DNA of 64,000 nt from Rachicladosporium sp. CCFEE 5018 (lineage: Eukaryota > Ascomycota > Dothideomycetes > Cladosporiales > Cladosporiaceae). A program made the translations under genes and the position numbers. The notes below the pieces were generated by a model. It was given only the letters and a program-made list of their open reading frames with translations. It was not told the DNA's origin and did not search any database. The stretch spans positions 2,301,919-2,365,918 of the forward strand of contig KZ111141.1 in the NCBI GenBank assembly GCA_002077045.2, read 5' to 3'. This document shows positions 22,511-34,965 of the stretch, one piece after another (the first letter of the stretch is position 1; every line of letters starts with the position of its first letter).

Positions 22511-25500
22511 ATGGAGGCGGATTGGAGTGAGGTATGCTTTGCCTTACCCAATGCCTGCCCTCTACTTGAAGACTATGAAGATCGTAGCTGATACGTGTGT
22601 GAACGAAGACAGCAAGGATCACGCTCCCGGCTCCAGACCTCAATGCTGGAACGACACCAGTGACTGCTTTCGCCTTCGATACACAGCAAGAGCTGCTGTG
22701 GACGGGCAACGATCATGTGAGTCTCTTTGATCGAGTCCATTCATCCGTGTCTTCACCACCATCGCAATATCCTCCAAATCCCATTCCACTCGCTTCAGCC
22801 TCTTACCCAAGCCTAGGGACGTGTCACCTCGTTCTATGGCGGGGAGCTACAGCGCTACACTTCTTATCGAGGCCATTTGAGTAGAGAGAAGCGTGCCCCG
22901 TCAGCGAACGCTCCTGTCAAGCAGTTCCTCTTTTGTGATAGTGGCATCCTGTCGGTCTCCTCCGAAAGCGTACATCTGGCCTCCCGGCGAAGCTTGACGC
23001 TATGGCATATCACGCAGCCGGACATGCACAGTCTCTGCTGCATGAGCTTCACAGGCAAAGGCACCGACGAGATCATCGTAGCCGGCTGCCAGGCACAGTT
23101 GTACCGTATCGACGTCGAGAAGGGCATTATCACAGAGACCATCTCGCCGACAACGCCAGTGTCCTTCACGCTCATGCGTCGCGCTAATAACGCGATCTGT
23201 GCTGCTGCTCAGGATGGCTCAATCTACCTCCTCGATCCGACCACTCTGACAGTTCGGCATAGCTGGAAAGCCTACAGCGGCGCTGTGAACGACATGGACG
23301 CGCGGGGAGACTACCTATTGACCTGCGGCTGGGCGCCACGCCACTATCAGGGTCTGGCGCTCGAGCAATTGGTTAGAGTGTACGATCTCAAGAAAAATAA
23401 ACCTGCGCCTCCAATCTCATTTCCTCAAGGCGCCGCTCACATCCGAATGCATCCTAAACTGTCTTCGACTTGCATCGTTATCTCACAGAACGGAGCTATT
23501 TATTCCATCGATGTGCAGAATCCGGATGTGCCTACCATGCGCTTTGCGAATACTTACGACGCTCAGCTGAAGGGGCTTGAGTTAATGCCTTCTGGGAAGG
23601 GTTTCGCCATGATCGACAACCATTGTCAGATTGTGTTGTGGGGCTCGCCCACGAAGAGCCAGTTCGTTGAGTTCGGGAAGCCAGTAGAGTTTGCAGATTC
23701 GATACCACCAGCACGGCAGCTCGACTGGTCGCCCGAGACGCCGCTGAACCTGATCGGTATGCCGCATTATAGGGATTTGCTGCTGTCCGCCTGGTCGAAT
23801 AGCTTCGTGCACGAATTGGGAGCGCCGCCTGCTGGTCTCGACGCCAGTCTGAGCGCAGCACTGCAGAAGACCAACACAGGCAACATGATGGTCGAAGTTG
23901 GCCCGAATCCACGCAAAAGTCGTCGTAATCAGGTCATCAAGACAAGGGCTGCGCACAAAAGTCACGGTAAGCTCGGTGCGCCGAAGTTCCTGAGCGAGAA
24001 ACCACGCGAAGACAGCGCATTTGTGGATCCCCCTCGTAGAATGAGTGAGGACATCGCAAAAGCACTGGGCGACCTCGCAGTTGGCTCGTCAGCCCAACCG
24101 CCAACATTCTACCAGCCAGTAGAGATCCAGTATAGCAAGTTCGGGATCGAGGACTTCGATTTTGGTTACTACAACTCCACTAAAATGTCTGGTCTCGAAA
24201 CCCATATTTTCCACTCGTACGCGAATGCACTGATGCAGCTCTATCGCTTCACACCAGTAGCTCGCAACCTGGCACTACAGCATACAGCTAAGGACTGCAT
24301 GTATGATAGCTGCCTACTGTGCGAGCTCGGCTTTCTCATCGACATGCTTGAGAAGGCGAAAGGCAAAAGCTGCCAAGCAACAAACTTCCTCAAAGCGCTC
24401 AGTAAGCATCCGAGCGCACCAGCGTTAGGTATACTTGAGGAGCACAACGCGGTCGCCAGCTACCCGAACATGATCCAAGCACTGAATCGATTCTTGCTAA
24501 ATGCTATGGACGAGAACAACCGCTTTATCACAGGAAGCACAGAGCAAGTGCAGCAGGCCTTCGGCACCGTCGGACGCCACTTTAGTCGCTGCGGTCACTG
24601 CTCTTTCGAAGCCACAAAGCCACAAGTCTGGCACTGCCACGATTTGCTGTACCCTTCGAAGCCCCCAAAGAACTCACCAAGACCACAGCGGCAGTACTTT
24701 TCACAGATCTTGAAATCTTCGATTGAGCGCTATGAGCAACAGCGAGGATGGTGCAACAGCTGCCACGGGTACAAGCCCATCATGTCTCGTCGTGAAGTGC
24801 ATACGGTACCATCCGTGCTGATGCTGAATACTGTCGCGCAGACGGCCGAGGCGAAGCAGCTGTGGGCTACCCCCGACTTCCTGCCCAAGGAGATCGGTAT
24901 CATAGTGAATGACGGTCAGCTGTACTGCTATGAGGGTCAGGACCTGAACATGCATCTGCATCGCGGACGGCATAACATCGCTGTGTATGAGCTTGTGGGC
25001 TATGTCGCAGACATCACGTTGGCCGACTCAAAGAGCTCACATCTAGTCTCGACGATCGATGCTGCAGTGTCGGATCCAGACCCTGGGAAGACTGGCAACT
25101 GGCACCTCTTCAATGACTTCCTCGTTCGCCCAGTCCCGGCAGATGACGCTTTGAACTTTAACCCCCAGTGGAAGACGCCTTCGGTCATCACCTACCAGAA
25201 GAAGGCACTGTCCCATGTCATCGACACCACCTGGCCGAACCACATTGATATCAGCCCTCTCTACCGCAGCATCGCCCAGCCAAATCATACGTCTCCCGAT
25301 TCTTTCCACCCCTTGGATCCCAGGGACTTGGTGCCCGACGCCGAAACGCACCTAGCTATTGATGCCGAGTTCGTCCGCCTTCTGCGAGAAGAAATTAATA
25401 TCTCAGCCGAAGGCCATCGCACCATTACGCGTCCACACCGCTCAGGTCTAGCACGCGTCTCAGTCCTCCGTGGCGACGAGCCCGACGCAGGCGTGCCGTT

Positions 25501-26134
25501 CATGGACGACTACATAGCCATCTCAGACCCGATCGATGACTACTTGACCTCCTACTCGGGCCTGCGACCCGGCGACTTGACACTGGGAGTCTCCAAATTC
25601 ACTCTCGTGAACCTGAAGCAAGTCTACAAGAAGCTCTGGATTCTGCTAAATCTCGGCGTCATCTTCGTCGGCCATGGTTTGAAGAGCGACTTTCGGATCA
25701 TCAACCTACACGTCCCTGAAGCGCAGGTCATAGACACCCAGGAGCTCTTCTCCCTCGGCTCTCGCGCGAGACGAAAACTCTCGCTTCGTTTCTTAGCGTG
25801 GCTACTACTAGGCATCGACATCCAATCTTCCCCGCCCGCTGATGCCGACCCTTCGGCAGCCGTGGGCCATGACTCAATCGAAGATGCGCTCACGGCGTTG
25901 AAGCTATGGCGGAAGTACCAAGAGTTCATGGACGCCGGAGTATTGGAGGCGATCCTCGATGAAGTCTGGGTCAAAGGCAAGGCGTGCGACTTCCGCGTAC
26001 CGGCTGAGAGAAGCATCGGAAGGGGAGTGGAGAGCGGACCTGGCACGCCGAGAAGGCGGCCGAGTGTAGGGGAGAGGCTTGGTGTGGCGACGCCGGGGAA
26101 GGGGTGTGCAGCGGGGAGTCCGTTGAAGGTATGA
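22511..26134 (+). CDS. PAN2: PAN2, catalytic subunit of the PAN2-PAN3 deadenylase
   Basis: Three exons: 22511-22526 (16 nt), 22613-22716, 22817-26134; 1145 residues. The start Met-Glu-Ala-Asp-Trp is the family's usual N-terminus and supports the tiny exon. A WD40 region covers about 20-340, a linker about 340-440, and a catalytically dead ubiquitin-hydrolase-like domain about 450-830 with Cys/His zinc-like pairs. The C-terminal DEDDh exonuclease has Asp 889 and Glu 891 (Asp-Ala-Glu-Phe), Asp 998 (Gly-Leu-Lys-Ser-Asp) and His 1058/Asp 1063. PAN2 trims mRNA poly(A) tails in the cytoplasm with PAN3 (family). An alternative donor for exon 1 (after the second Glu) would break the frame. All catalytic residues are present. 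Confidence 0.96.
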
Positions 26135-26624
26135 GAGATGAGATGAGAGTGAGAGGTCAGAAGCAGTACATAGCTTAGACATGAACGCAGCACTAGCTTC
26201 ACTTCAACCACTCTGCTGTCGTAGAGGAGACAGTTCCTATGGCGAAGCATAAGATGTATTAATATACGTACCCCGTAGACGTACAGTTGCGGAACCGTTG
26301 TAAGCCGACCCGCTTCGGGACCGTTGCATCACTCCCACAGTACTACTCCACCTCACTCGATGCAGCCATGATTGCTGTACACGTATCGCTTCGTGCTTTG
26401 CGAGCGAGGTCACGTTGATCGATGCGAGCGTTGTTTCCGTTATTGGCGTCATCCAGTCCGCTTGGGAGGCATCAAGGAGTACGAGACGTGCAAAGCTAAA
26501 GCCCATAGGAGACCACCCCCCCTCGATACTGGCTCAGCGGACCGCGTACAATCTCTCGGCTGGCAACACATCACATGTTTTCCCGACTTCTGCACTTCTA
26601 GAGTCCTCCATAACCAGCCAAGCC
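26135..26624. other. intergenic, SEC3 promoter side
   Basis: 490 bp between PAN2 and SEC3, both plus strand. The SEC3 frame is open upstream to 26415, but the extra residues lack similarity to Sec3, so I leave this part as 5' region. No other gene seen. Confidence 0.45.
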
Positions 26625-29600
26625 ATGTCGCGACCTCCCCACGGCGCAATCCCGGCCGGCCAGCGGGCCCAGAGCAATGGCAGCAGCTTCATGGGCCACC
26701 CCACCAGCGGCAGCGGCGGCGCACTGCAGTCTCGTCCCAGCGCGCCCTCCCTCGCAGCGCCCTCAACCACCACCGCCATGTCTCGCGCCGAGCGATTCGA
26801 GGACGAGAAGCGGCGCATAATCGAGTCCTGCTTCAGCAAGACGGACGCCAATGGCCAGCTGAGCGAGAGCTATATTACGCATATCCGCATACATGAGGAT
26901 GCTGATTATCCGTCTACGCCGCCGCCGCCGGAGTCGGAGACGAAGAAACCGCGGCTGATCATTATTGCTGTGAGGAGCACGGGGAGGGTGAGGATGCACA
27001 AGGCGCGGGAGAATAACAATGGCAGCTTTAGCATCGGCAAGACTTGGAATCTCGAGGAGCTCTCGGCTATCGAATCTTTCTCTAACACCGCCGCGCCGCC
27101 CAAGGATGAGAAAGAAGCGCTTTGGCGGAGCTGGGCGGGCAACACGGGGTTTGTAGTCACGATCGCAAAGCCTTACTATTGGCAAGCTGGGACGAGCAAG
27201 GAGAAGGACTTCTTCATTGCGAGTACGGTGAAGATTTACAGGAAGTACACGAAGGGATTGGTGCCGGAGTTGAAGGGTTTTGATGAGAAGGATCAGGCGT
27301 TGATGCTGGGAAATCCGGTGCCGCAGCAGGGACAGCAGCAGAGCAGTCCCGCGCCGACGTCGAGGGTCGCGAGCGAGTCGCCGAGTCCTGGACAGCCTGC
27401 GCCGCCATTTGCTGCGGCAGAGCAGAGTCGGGACGGGAGTCGGTATAGGGGCTCGCCAGGGCCCGCGCAGAGTGGCAGCCGGGCGCCCTCGGAGGCTTCG
27501 ATGAGAGCGCCGAGTTTGCAGCCGTATCGGCAGGGTCAGCAAGCTGGGGGCCCACGGCAATTTGCAAGTAACGATCAGATGTGGAGTCAGAGTCGGGAGT
27601 TTGCTAGGCCGGACGCCAGGCCGGGGACTTCGCCAGGACCAGCACCGGATCGAATGCCGATGAATGGAGCTGTGCAGGTGCCGCAGCGACCTTATGCCCA
27701 GACGCGATCGGAAAGTCCCGGTATGCCTTCTGCTTCGCCCGAGTCGAACCGCGTGAGGCCTCAGAGTCCGCTTCGCCAGAGAAGTCAACAGCCCTCCGTC
27801 AATAGCGTACCTGAGGACGCTCAGTACCAGCCGCCGGTCGTGCCGTTGAGCGGTGCGGCAGGAGGTGCGGCACTGTTCGCGACGACACGGCAGCGATGGA
27901 TGAATACGCCGCAAGACCCTCAGATTGCCGAGCAACGACAGACGTATGCACCCCAGCTTCCTCCAATCGAGACAACCCAGCCAAGATCGGATCGCTCGAC
28001 AGCTGCTGGGGATCGAGCTCCGTTCACTGGGCATAGTGAAGCTTCGTCAGCGGGTGTTGACCCAGGTGTAGCGGCTGCGATGGGTAATCTGCCCTCGTCT
28101 TTCTGGCCATCAGATTCGCAAGCTGCTCCCGCACAAAATTTGCCTCAAATACATGAGCCTTCATCGCCTGCTGCGCCCGAACGATCACGAAAGCGACCTC
28201 CGATGGAAAGTCGACCTTCCGAGGCTAGCATGGACTTACGGCCTCCGCCATTGAAGCAGGGAAATCGAACGCCTGACGATCGCAGTCACTACGGCACTTC
28301 GCAGGATGGATCACTTGCTGCGACTCCAGCTGGTGGTTCTACTGTTGTCACGCCACTTCGTGAAGTTCCGCCTGAGGTCAAACCACTTGCTGTGAGCAAC
28401 AAGACAGAACCTAGTCTACAAATGCCGGGTGCCTTCGTACCCTCACCGCTCGGCCCTTCGCCGCTCGGAAGCCCAGCCCAGACACCGGACACAGAGAAAG
28501 ATCAAGCTGAAGCTGAAGCGGAAACTAATTCGGAGGCTTACAGACCTGGACTTGGTCCCATGATACGCAAACGTGCAGTAGCCGATAGGTTCAAGAAAGC
28601 TGCCATTACTGCAAATGCCTTCAAGCCGCGACCAGGCGGTGCTGCAGAGCGGATCCTGCATGCCAAGGCGCAACGTGAAGGCGAGCCGGATGGCATCAGT
28701 GCGGTAGTGCCGCGGCCGTCGATAAAGCGAGACGACTCGAATGCTTCGACTGTCGAGCCGACGAGTCCGCAGCCACGCGTCGTCTCGAACGAGGCAGCGC
28801 CGCAGGTGCAAGTCATCTCGCCGTCGTCGCCGCGAACGGAAACGTTTGAGCAACGACCACCTGTCGATGGCGAGAATGGCGTGCAGCTGAAGGACAAGCA
28901 GCTGTCACCGCCTCTGCCGCAGGACACGCCCGTGACGGACGTGCAAGATCAGCAGCTTCTTGAAGAACGACAAGTCCGGCGACCGCAAGTCAAAGTCAAG
29001 CGGCGAAGTCTACAACAAGAAAAATACCTCGCTGAGCTTGGCATCGACCGCTCACTCCTCGACGGCCGGGGCCTTGAATTTGAGACCATCCTCTCGGACT
29101 TCGGCTGGAACAACGGCGTGCTTCAGCCCAAGCAGCTCGTTGATTTGGAAAAGGACCTCAAGCGGGAACTTGGAAGGGTCGAGGCTGGCTCATGGCTGTC
29201 ACACACAGATCCTGCGCGAGAAGAACGTGTGGCTCAGGTCGAGAGTCTGCTGGACAAAGCTATCGCTGAGTGTGATGAGCTGGAGGGACTGCTTACGTTG
29301 TACAGTGTGGAGTTGGGGAGCTTGAATGAGGATATTGCGTTCATTGAGGCGCAGAGCCAGGGTTTGCAGGTGCAGAGTGCGAATCAGAAGTTATTGCAGA
29401 CTGAGCTGCAAAATCTCGTTGAGACTATGTCCTTGGATAAGGGTGTCTTTGAGGCGCTGAGGTATGGCGATCTCGGAAGCGCGATTGGTGTTGAGGAGGT
29501 GGAGGCTAGCCTTATGCGACTCTACCAGGCCATGGTCACTATGGATCCGACGATCCGGAGTACGGCTGGAAAGACGAAGGGCAAATCTGCTGGCGGGAGC

Positions 29601-31473
29601 GAGCTTAGTCGTATGGCTGCGTTGAGGGAGAACAAGGACGTGTACGAGAGGGAGAGTACGCAGTTCTGTCAGCGACTGATGCAACATTTGGACTACACCT
29701 TCACCACGACGATGAATGATGCGCAGAGCCAAGTCATGAAGGCGCCTCCTGGTGCTTCGGTGGCAAGACTGAACAAGGATGGATTCATGACCGCAAGGAC
29801 TGGGTTGTGGATGTACAGTCCCGTGATTCTCTTCACCAAAGAGCTGATGCCACCTGCATGGCAGACTATCCTGCGACTCTACTACACCCGCGCAGCGCCT
29901 CTCTACACCACCTCCTTCAAAGACAACCTCGCAGGCTGGAAACGCGCCGCCCGCAAGCCCACAGGCGAAGAGGTTGATCTGCTCTTCACAGCCCAAGAGA
30001 AGGAAGGCACGGAAAGCTCGGCCAGCGCATTGACAAGCACAGCCCGCAAACTCACAGTCAAACGTTCCCAGACCCTTGCCAAAACTCTGCGCAACGCCTC
30101 AGCCGAGAAGTCCTCTCCTTCCGAGTCGCGAAACCCCGGCGCTTTGTCTCCAAGCGAAGTCTTCGCCGGCGCCATGGACGAGATGGCACCGCTTATAAGC
30201 CAGGAACAGAACTTCATCGTAGACATGTTCCACGCCACCTCCCTCTCGCCCACAGACTTCCCCGAGCTGGCATCCGCACTCCCACCAGATAGCCGCCGTG
30301 GCACAAACATCCTCACGCCCAAGCCAATCGACCCAGACCGCGACACAGCGCGCCGCGTAACCTCCATAATGACCGAGATCTTTACGCCTTTCGCGCAAGA
30401 GACTTCCGCCCTCCTCGATTGGGCCGTCTCCTTAGATCCGATACAGGGAGTCGGTGTGCTTGCGGCGCTGGCGAAACACAGTTTCTACCTCTCCGACACG
30501 TCTCAAGAGTTCCTGCTGCAGACATTCGAGCAGTTGTCCTCTCGCTTACAGACCCTCTGGGCGAAGTTCGTAGATGAGCAGATACGCGCTATCGAGGACA
30601 CAAAAGTCAAGATCCACAAACGGAAAGGCGTGTTACGATTCATGCGCGTCTTCCCGCACTTCGCAGCAGGCGTGGAAAACACCTTCGCCTCCGTAGCCCG
30701 AGCCGACTACGACGGCCCCGCTCCCTGCGTCGCTGAAGTCCGCAAGTTGGTCGACGACGCATATGCGCGGATCAACCGGGCGATGTTTGATAGTCTCAAA
30801 GTCATCGCCAAGGAAGGTCCGGCTACCGTTGGCCAGCAGAAGGCAGGCGACGACGCGGAGGATAAGGAGATGTTGAATTATTATATTCTGGTGATTGAGA
30901 ATATGAACCACTATATTGAGGATGTTGATGATGGGGGGAAGGAGGGGGTTTTGGCGGAGTGGAGGGGTAGGGCTATGATGGAACGGATGGAGGCGTTGGA
31001 GGCTTATGTGGGACGGGTGTTGAGGAGGCCGTTGGGGAAGTTGATGGTATGTTGTTCGCTGTCCCGCATCGTGACGTCCCTGTGAGATCTATACTGATTT
31101 GGCGATGCAGGATTTCCTCGATTCCCTCGACTCCCTCCTCACATCCTCCCCAAATCCCCAATCCATCGCCACCCGCCCCTCTTACAGCCGTAAAGCCGCC
31201 CGCTCGACCCTCGCCTCCTTCGACGGCAAGGAAATCCGTCGTGGCATCGACACACTGCGCAAGCGGATCGAGAAGCATTTCGGCGATGCGGACGACGAGG
31301 CTACGTCTCGGACACTGGTCGCGTTTGTGCAGAAGGAGTGTGAGAGGCATTATGAGGTGCTGTTGGAGAGGTTGGCGAAAGTTTGTGCGGAGGTTTGGCC
31401 GAGTAGTGAGGGGGAGAAGGGGGTGGAGGTTGAGTTTTCGAGGGAGGACGTGAGGGCGGGGTTTAGGCGGTAG
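26625..31473 (+). CDS. SEC3: exocyst complex subunit Sec3
   Basis: Two exons: 26625-31046 and 31111-31473 (64-nt intron, GTATGT donor, ATACTGAT branch, ATGCAG acceptor); 1594 residues. Residues about 55-215 form the Sec3 N-terminal PH-like domain that binds PI(4,5)P2 and Rho-type GTPases (Arg-Ala-Glu-Arg-Phe-Glu-Asp-Glu-Lys start, Lys-Ile-Tyr-Arg-Lys-Tyr-Thr end). About 225-790 is a very long Pro/Ser/Gln-rich disordered region. From about 796 a coiled coil leads into the Sec3 C-terminal helical rod, finished by exon 2. Sec3 marks sites of exocytosis at the plasma membrane (family). The Met at 26625 is chosen because similarity starts just after it. It is longer than yeast Sec3 (1336) mostly through the disordered region. 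Confidence 0.94.
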
Positions 31474-33704
31474 TTATGAAATGGAAACGAGGGGGGTGTA
31501 CGTGTACATACCGTTTGATCTGGATTGTGCAATCTACGGATGTGTATGCAGTGACCGCTGCTGCGCTGGTCCCAGTTCCGCAGCTTCGATCACCTCACTG
31601 CCTCCGTCGTCACGGTTCACGCTCCGGGCGCAGTCGGGTCTACACCTGGACGTCTTACTTTCGATCAACAGCGGCGTCATGTGGAGCGACAAGGCAAGGT
31701 CAGTCTAAGTCGCGGGCACGAGCTGAGGCCGCGACAAAGCTGCTTGCACGGCCACTTCCATCGGCCGCTACAAAGCGCAGCTGGAACGGGCGAGGCCATG
31801 TGACAATCATGTGTCTCGCCGTGCCTTGGAGGCCGCGCAGTATGTACGGTCATGTGGAGCTTGACGGTCTTGGTGATGAGGTGGTGTCATCTACACCCCG
31901 CCTAGATGACCCATGATGAAACGGTGCCACAAGCAGCCCGGTCTGCTTCAAGTTCCAGACCACAGTCTCACTTTGAAGCAGGAGCCCAAGACTGTACTAC
32001 ATCCTGCCATGTGTGAGGTCTCACAGGTATGGCCTGTTCCTTGCTTCGGGTCAGGCGAGATGCGCACTGTGCGACGTGATCGTAGATAGTGGCTGAGGTG
32101 GGAGGAATCATCACGCCAGCGAGATAGCCAGAAGTTTCCGCATGGTAAGACGAATGAAGTCAGTCTGCCCTACCCGCTGCTATCCGCGCGATGATGTGGA
32201 GGCGAAGCTGGACTTGCTCGCAGTGTGCCCACGTGAGAGATCTGAATAAAGTAAAGCTCGAGCAGGGCGGGATGCCGTGGTGAGACCGGTCTACGTGTAC
32301 GTGTTGTACTTCGTGTCCAGGGCGAGAGACGCAGGTGAAGCGCTGTCGTTAATTCTTCATCGGGATGTGACTGTTGCTCAACAAGGGCGAGTTGGAGAGT
32401 GAGGTGAGTCGGAGTGGAGCAGTGCGGTGTCGAGATCGACTTCTGCACTCCATAGCAAGTCGCATCGTGATAGGTGCATCTCAGGTACCTGGCATTGAAG
32501 CTCCGTCGGCAGCTACTGCAACACTGAACGGTGACTCGAATGAAAGCTGCAGTCTCTCCAGTGTGAGTGCAGAGAACAGTCGCAGCAAACGCGGCTGTGC
32601 ATGCACCTCCCATTTGCGTATCAGCCGATCCGAAACAGCGCCAGCAGCGCCCTCCAATGCCCTCTAGCACCCTCGAGTAGTTCATGCAAGCAAACACGCT
32701 GCGCAGCCACACTGTGTGAACGCAATGTGGCCTGATCCTGAGTGCCATGCTACGTCAACAGCCTTACCGGACGTTCGAGGCCACCCAAGACCGCGCCATG
32801 GCGAGAGCAACGTGGTCATCACGAGCTCGCCGGGAAACGGCAGCGATAGGTTTGCGTCGGCTCTTGGTGTCACGAACGGCTCTCACAGTCATACTCGAGT
32901 ACCTGGACGCCGGTGAAGTAGCACCCCACTAGCGTGGCGCAGACGTATGCCGTGACAGCTTTGACATCATGCTCGTGTAGGCGATTGTGCCAAGACGCAC
33001 ATTGGCCGTGGTTTCGGCCGGCGGCTGGGCGAATGGTTCGCTGCAGAGAGAGTACCTGATCGCATACGCGCGGCAAACAATGCCAACAGTCATCAACAGA
33101 GCCGCGAGGCCGACTTGTCCACTCAACACTTCCATAGAAGCAAAGGTTGCCTGGCCTTGGCGTATCCTCAGGTTTGATCCTCACGCACGAGCCGAGCAGT
33201 CCGTCTTCCGCAGCCAATCGCAGACCACCCTGAGACTCGGCAGCCTGGTGGGCTGAGGCGCGCACCCACACACCTTTCCCATCAACACTGCCTACTTTTC
33301 GCTTCGCCATGGCTAGCAGTTGTAGTAGCAATGGGTGCGCCCTCTGCTTTGTGTCAGTCATCAGAGGTGTCCCGTTGCGGCGAAGCATGCCCCAGAGTCT
33401 GGGCCGCTTGCCCAATCGCACGCGGCGCTCGTCAGGCAACCTTTGTGGTGCTTAGGGAACCGGTAAGCAGGTGATGGGCTGTGTATATCTGTCTCCCTTA
33501 CTTCCTTCATGCGTCTTCGCTCTCCTTCATCACTCCAATCATAGAAAGACTGTGCTACCATTTGTCGCCTTGCAAGACTTCCTGGTGAGCCTTGCTGTGC
33601 TGCTGCCCGAACCTACTGCTCCTACTGCACCAACATCACCCAGCCCATTGGCTGCTACCACCTACCTTATCGCGCTGGCAGCGTACGCCAGACCAACGCG
33701 AGCC
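31474..33704. other. 2.2 kb stretch without a supported gene
   Basis: Between SEC3 and the gene at 33705. Frames are short and overlap on both strands. The only one that catches the eye is 33135-32929 on the minus strand, 68 residues with a hydrophobic run near residues 8-24, but it has no partner exon, no recognised motif and lies within overlapping frames. No tRNA, no inverted repeat and no transposase fragment seen. It marks the start of the accessory-looking section. Confidence 0.45.
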
Positions 33705-34550
33705 ATGCCTTCCTTCGTCAGGCACTCGACCTCCCCCATTCACATCCCCATCCGCCTCGGCCGACCAACCTCCACCGCCCCATTGGACCCCTCAACTCCG
33801 CCCTCCCCTAAAGTCCGCTTTGCCTCTCCCGCAAATGGAGGTCCCATAACCGCTGTCTCCCGACCCACAACACCTACCGAGGCATGGTCACTCTACCACT
33901 TTGAATCGCACGCCCAAGGCTGCCCATCATGCACGAACCCTTACGCCAAGTACCTTGCACGGCAGCCGCTGTGTCCTACCGGCTTGGCATTGGCTAGGGA
34001 TGTCGCGCTACATGTCTTCTCAAGGGACGGGACTGTCTACAGCACGCGGAAGGATGATCATCGGCTGGTACGGGTTGAGGTGCCGTGCACGCATGTGCAG
34101 ACTAGGAGCTTATTGAAAGCTCTTGAGAGGCGGACACGCGGAAAGGGTGTCGTGAGCTATGACCGGTCTTACCCTGTCTCGCCTCGACGGCAGGCAGCTG
34201 AGGAGGAGCGAAGGGCTCCAGTTGTCGTCGAGACTGCACGAACGCCACGCAAATCGGAGAAGACCGAACGCTACGAAGTCAGAGAAGGGGCAGTATCTGC
34301 CGTCAGCCGAGAAGAGGATGGCTTGCCTTCACGAGCACGGCGAAGAGAGATTGATGAGAGGAGCCAGCGAGGATCGCTGTATGAGAGTGATGTGTCGCGG
34401 CCGAGGAAGGAGTATCGAGTAGAGGTACGGGAGCCGGAGGATGTCGAGAGGCGACGGCATAGGGAGAGAGGGAGGCCGAGGGATGGTGATAGGGAGAGGG
34501 AGAAGGAGAGGGAATGGGAGGGACGGCGACGGAAGAGGGAGGAGCGGTAG
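33705..34550 (+). CDS. conserved-looking fungal protein of unknown function (Cys-containing core, basic tail)
   Basis: Single exon, 281 residues, start at 33705 (GCC before ATG); the frame is open further upstream but low in coding character. Residues 1-60 are Ser/Thr/Pro-rich. About 65-150 form a compact core: Gly-Cys-Pro-Ser-Cys, then Leu-Cys-x-Thr-Gly, Ala-Leu-His-Val-Phe, Lys-Leu-type turn, Val-Arg-Val-Glu-Val-Pro and a helix Arg-Ser-Leu-Leu-Lys-Ala-Leu-Glu-Arg. From 160 on it is almost entirely Arg/Glu-rich and charged. I believe I have seen this core in other ascomycete proteins of unknown role, but cannot name a family. The core Cys pattern might bind a metal; that is a guess. Confidence 0.72.
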   Translation: MPSFVRHSTSPIHIPIRLGRPTSTAPLDPSTPPSPKVRFASPANGGPITAVSRPTTPTEAWSLYHFESHAQGCPSCTNPYAKYLARQPLCPTGLALARDVALHVFSRDGTVYSTRKDDHRLVRVEVPCTHVQTRSLLKALERRTRGKGVVSYDRSYPVSPRRQAAEEERRAPVVVETARTPRKSEKTERYEVREGAVSAVSREEDGLPSRARRREIDERSQRGSLYESDVSRPRKEYRVEVREPEDVERRRHRERGRPRDGDREREKEREWEGRRRKREER

Positions 34551-34965
34551 GACATGGGAGTCGCGCAAGGGGCATGCTGTGTTTCGTGAGCTAAGGATCT
34601 CGCGCGTGATAGCAGTCTAGAGGGGTGTATAGTTGAGAACTCATTCCGAGCTCGTAGCTTCCTCCCAACCACCTTTTAAGCCATCTCAACAATTCTCATG
34701 GTACATCTCTTCCCTGCGTGGCATGAGGCGGCGAGATGTGCAAGGTGACGGTGTGTGTTGTATGTACTTGGAAATGCTTGCGCTCGACCAGTTGTTGTCC
34801 GGAAAGAGGCGAGTAAGGAATTGCGGACTACCACATCAGAGTCCAAGGCTTCGAGCTCAGCCTACTTTGGACCATGACGTGATTGCTATGATTCTTGCCC
34901 GACTAGCTTTGTAGTCCAACACTGCACTGCTACACCACAACATCGCTGCAGTAAGCCAGACAATC
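34551..34965. other. convergent intergenic region
   Basis: 415 bp between the basic-tailed protein gene (plus) and the broken ankyrin gene (minus). Nothing recognisable. Confidence 0.45.

Noticed and set aside
26763..28034. Long minus-strand frame of 423 codons opposite SEC3
   Set aside because: Arg/Leu/Ser-rich text without a domain, exactly opposite the GC-rich disordered part of SEC3; a shadow frame.
32929..33135. Small membrane protein on the minus strand
   Set aside because: One hydrophobic run only, no conserved motif, no sensible splice partner, competing frames on both strands.
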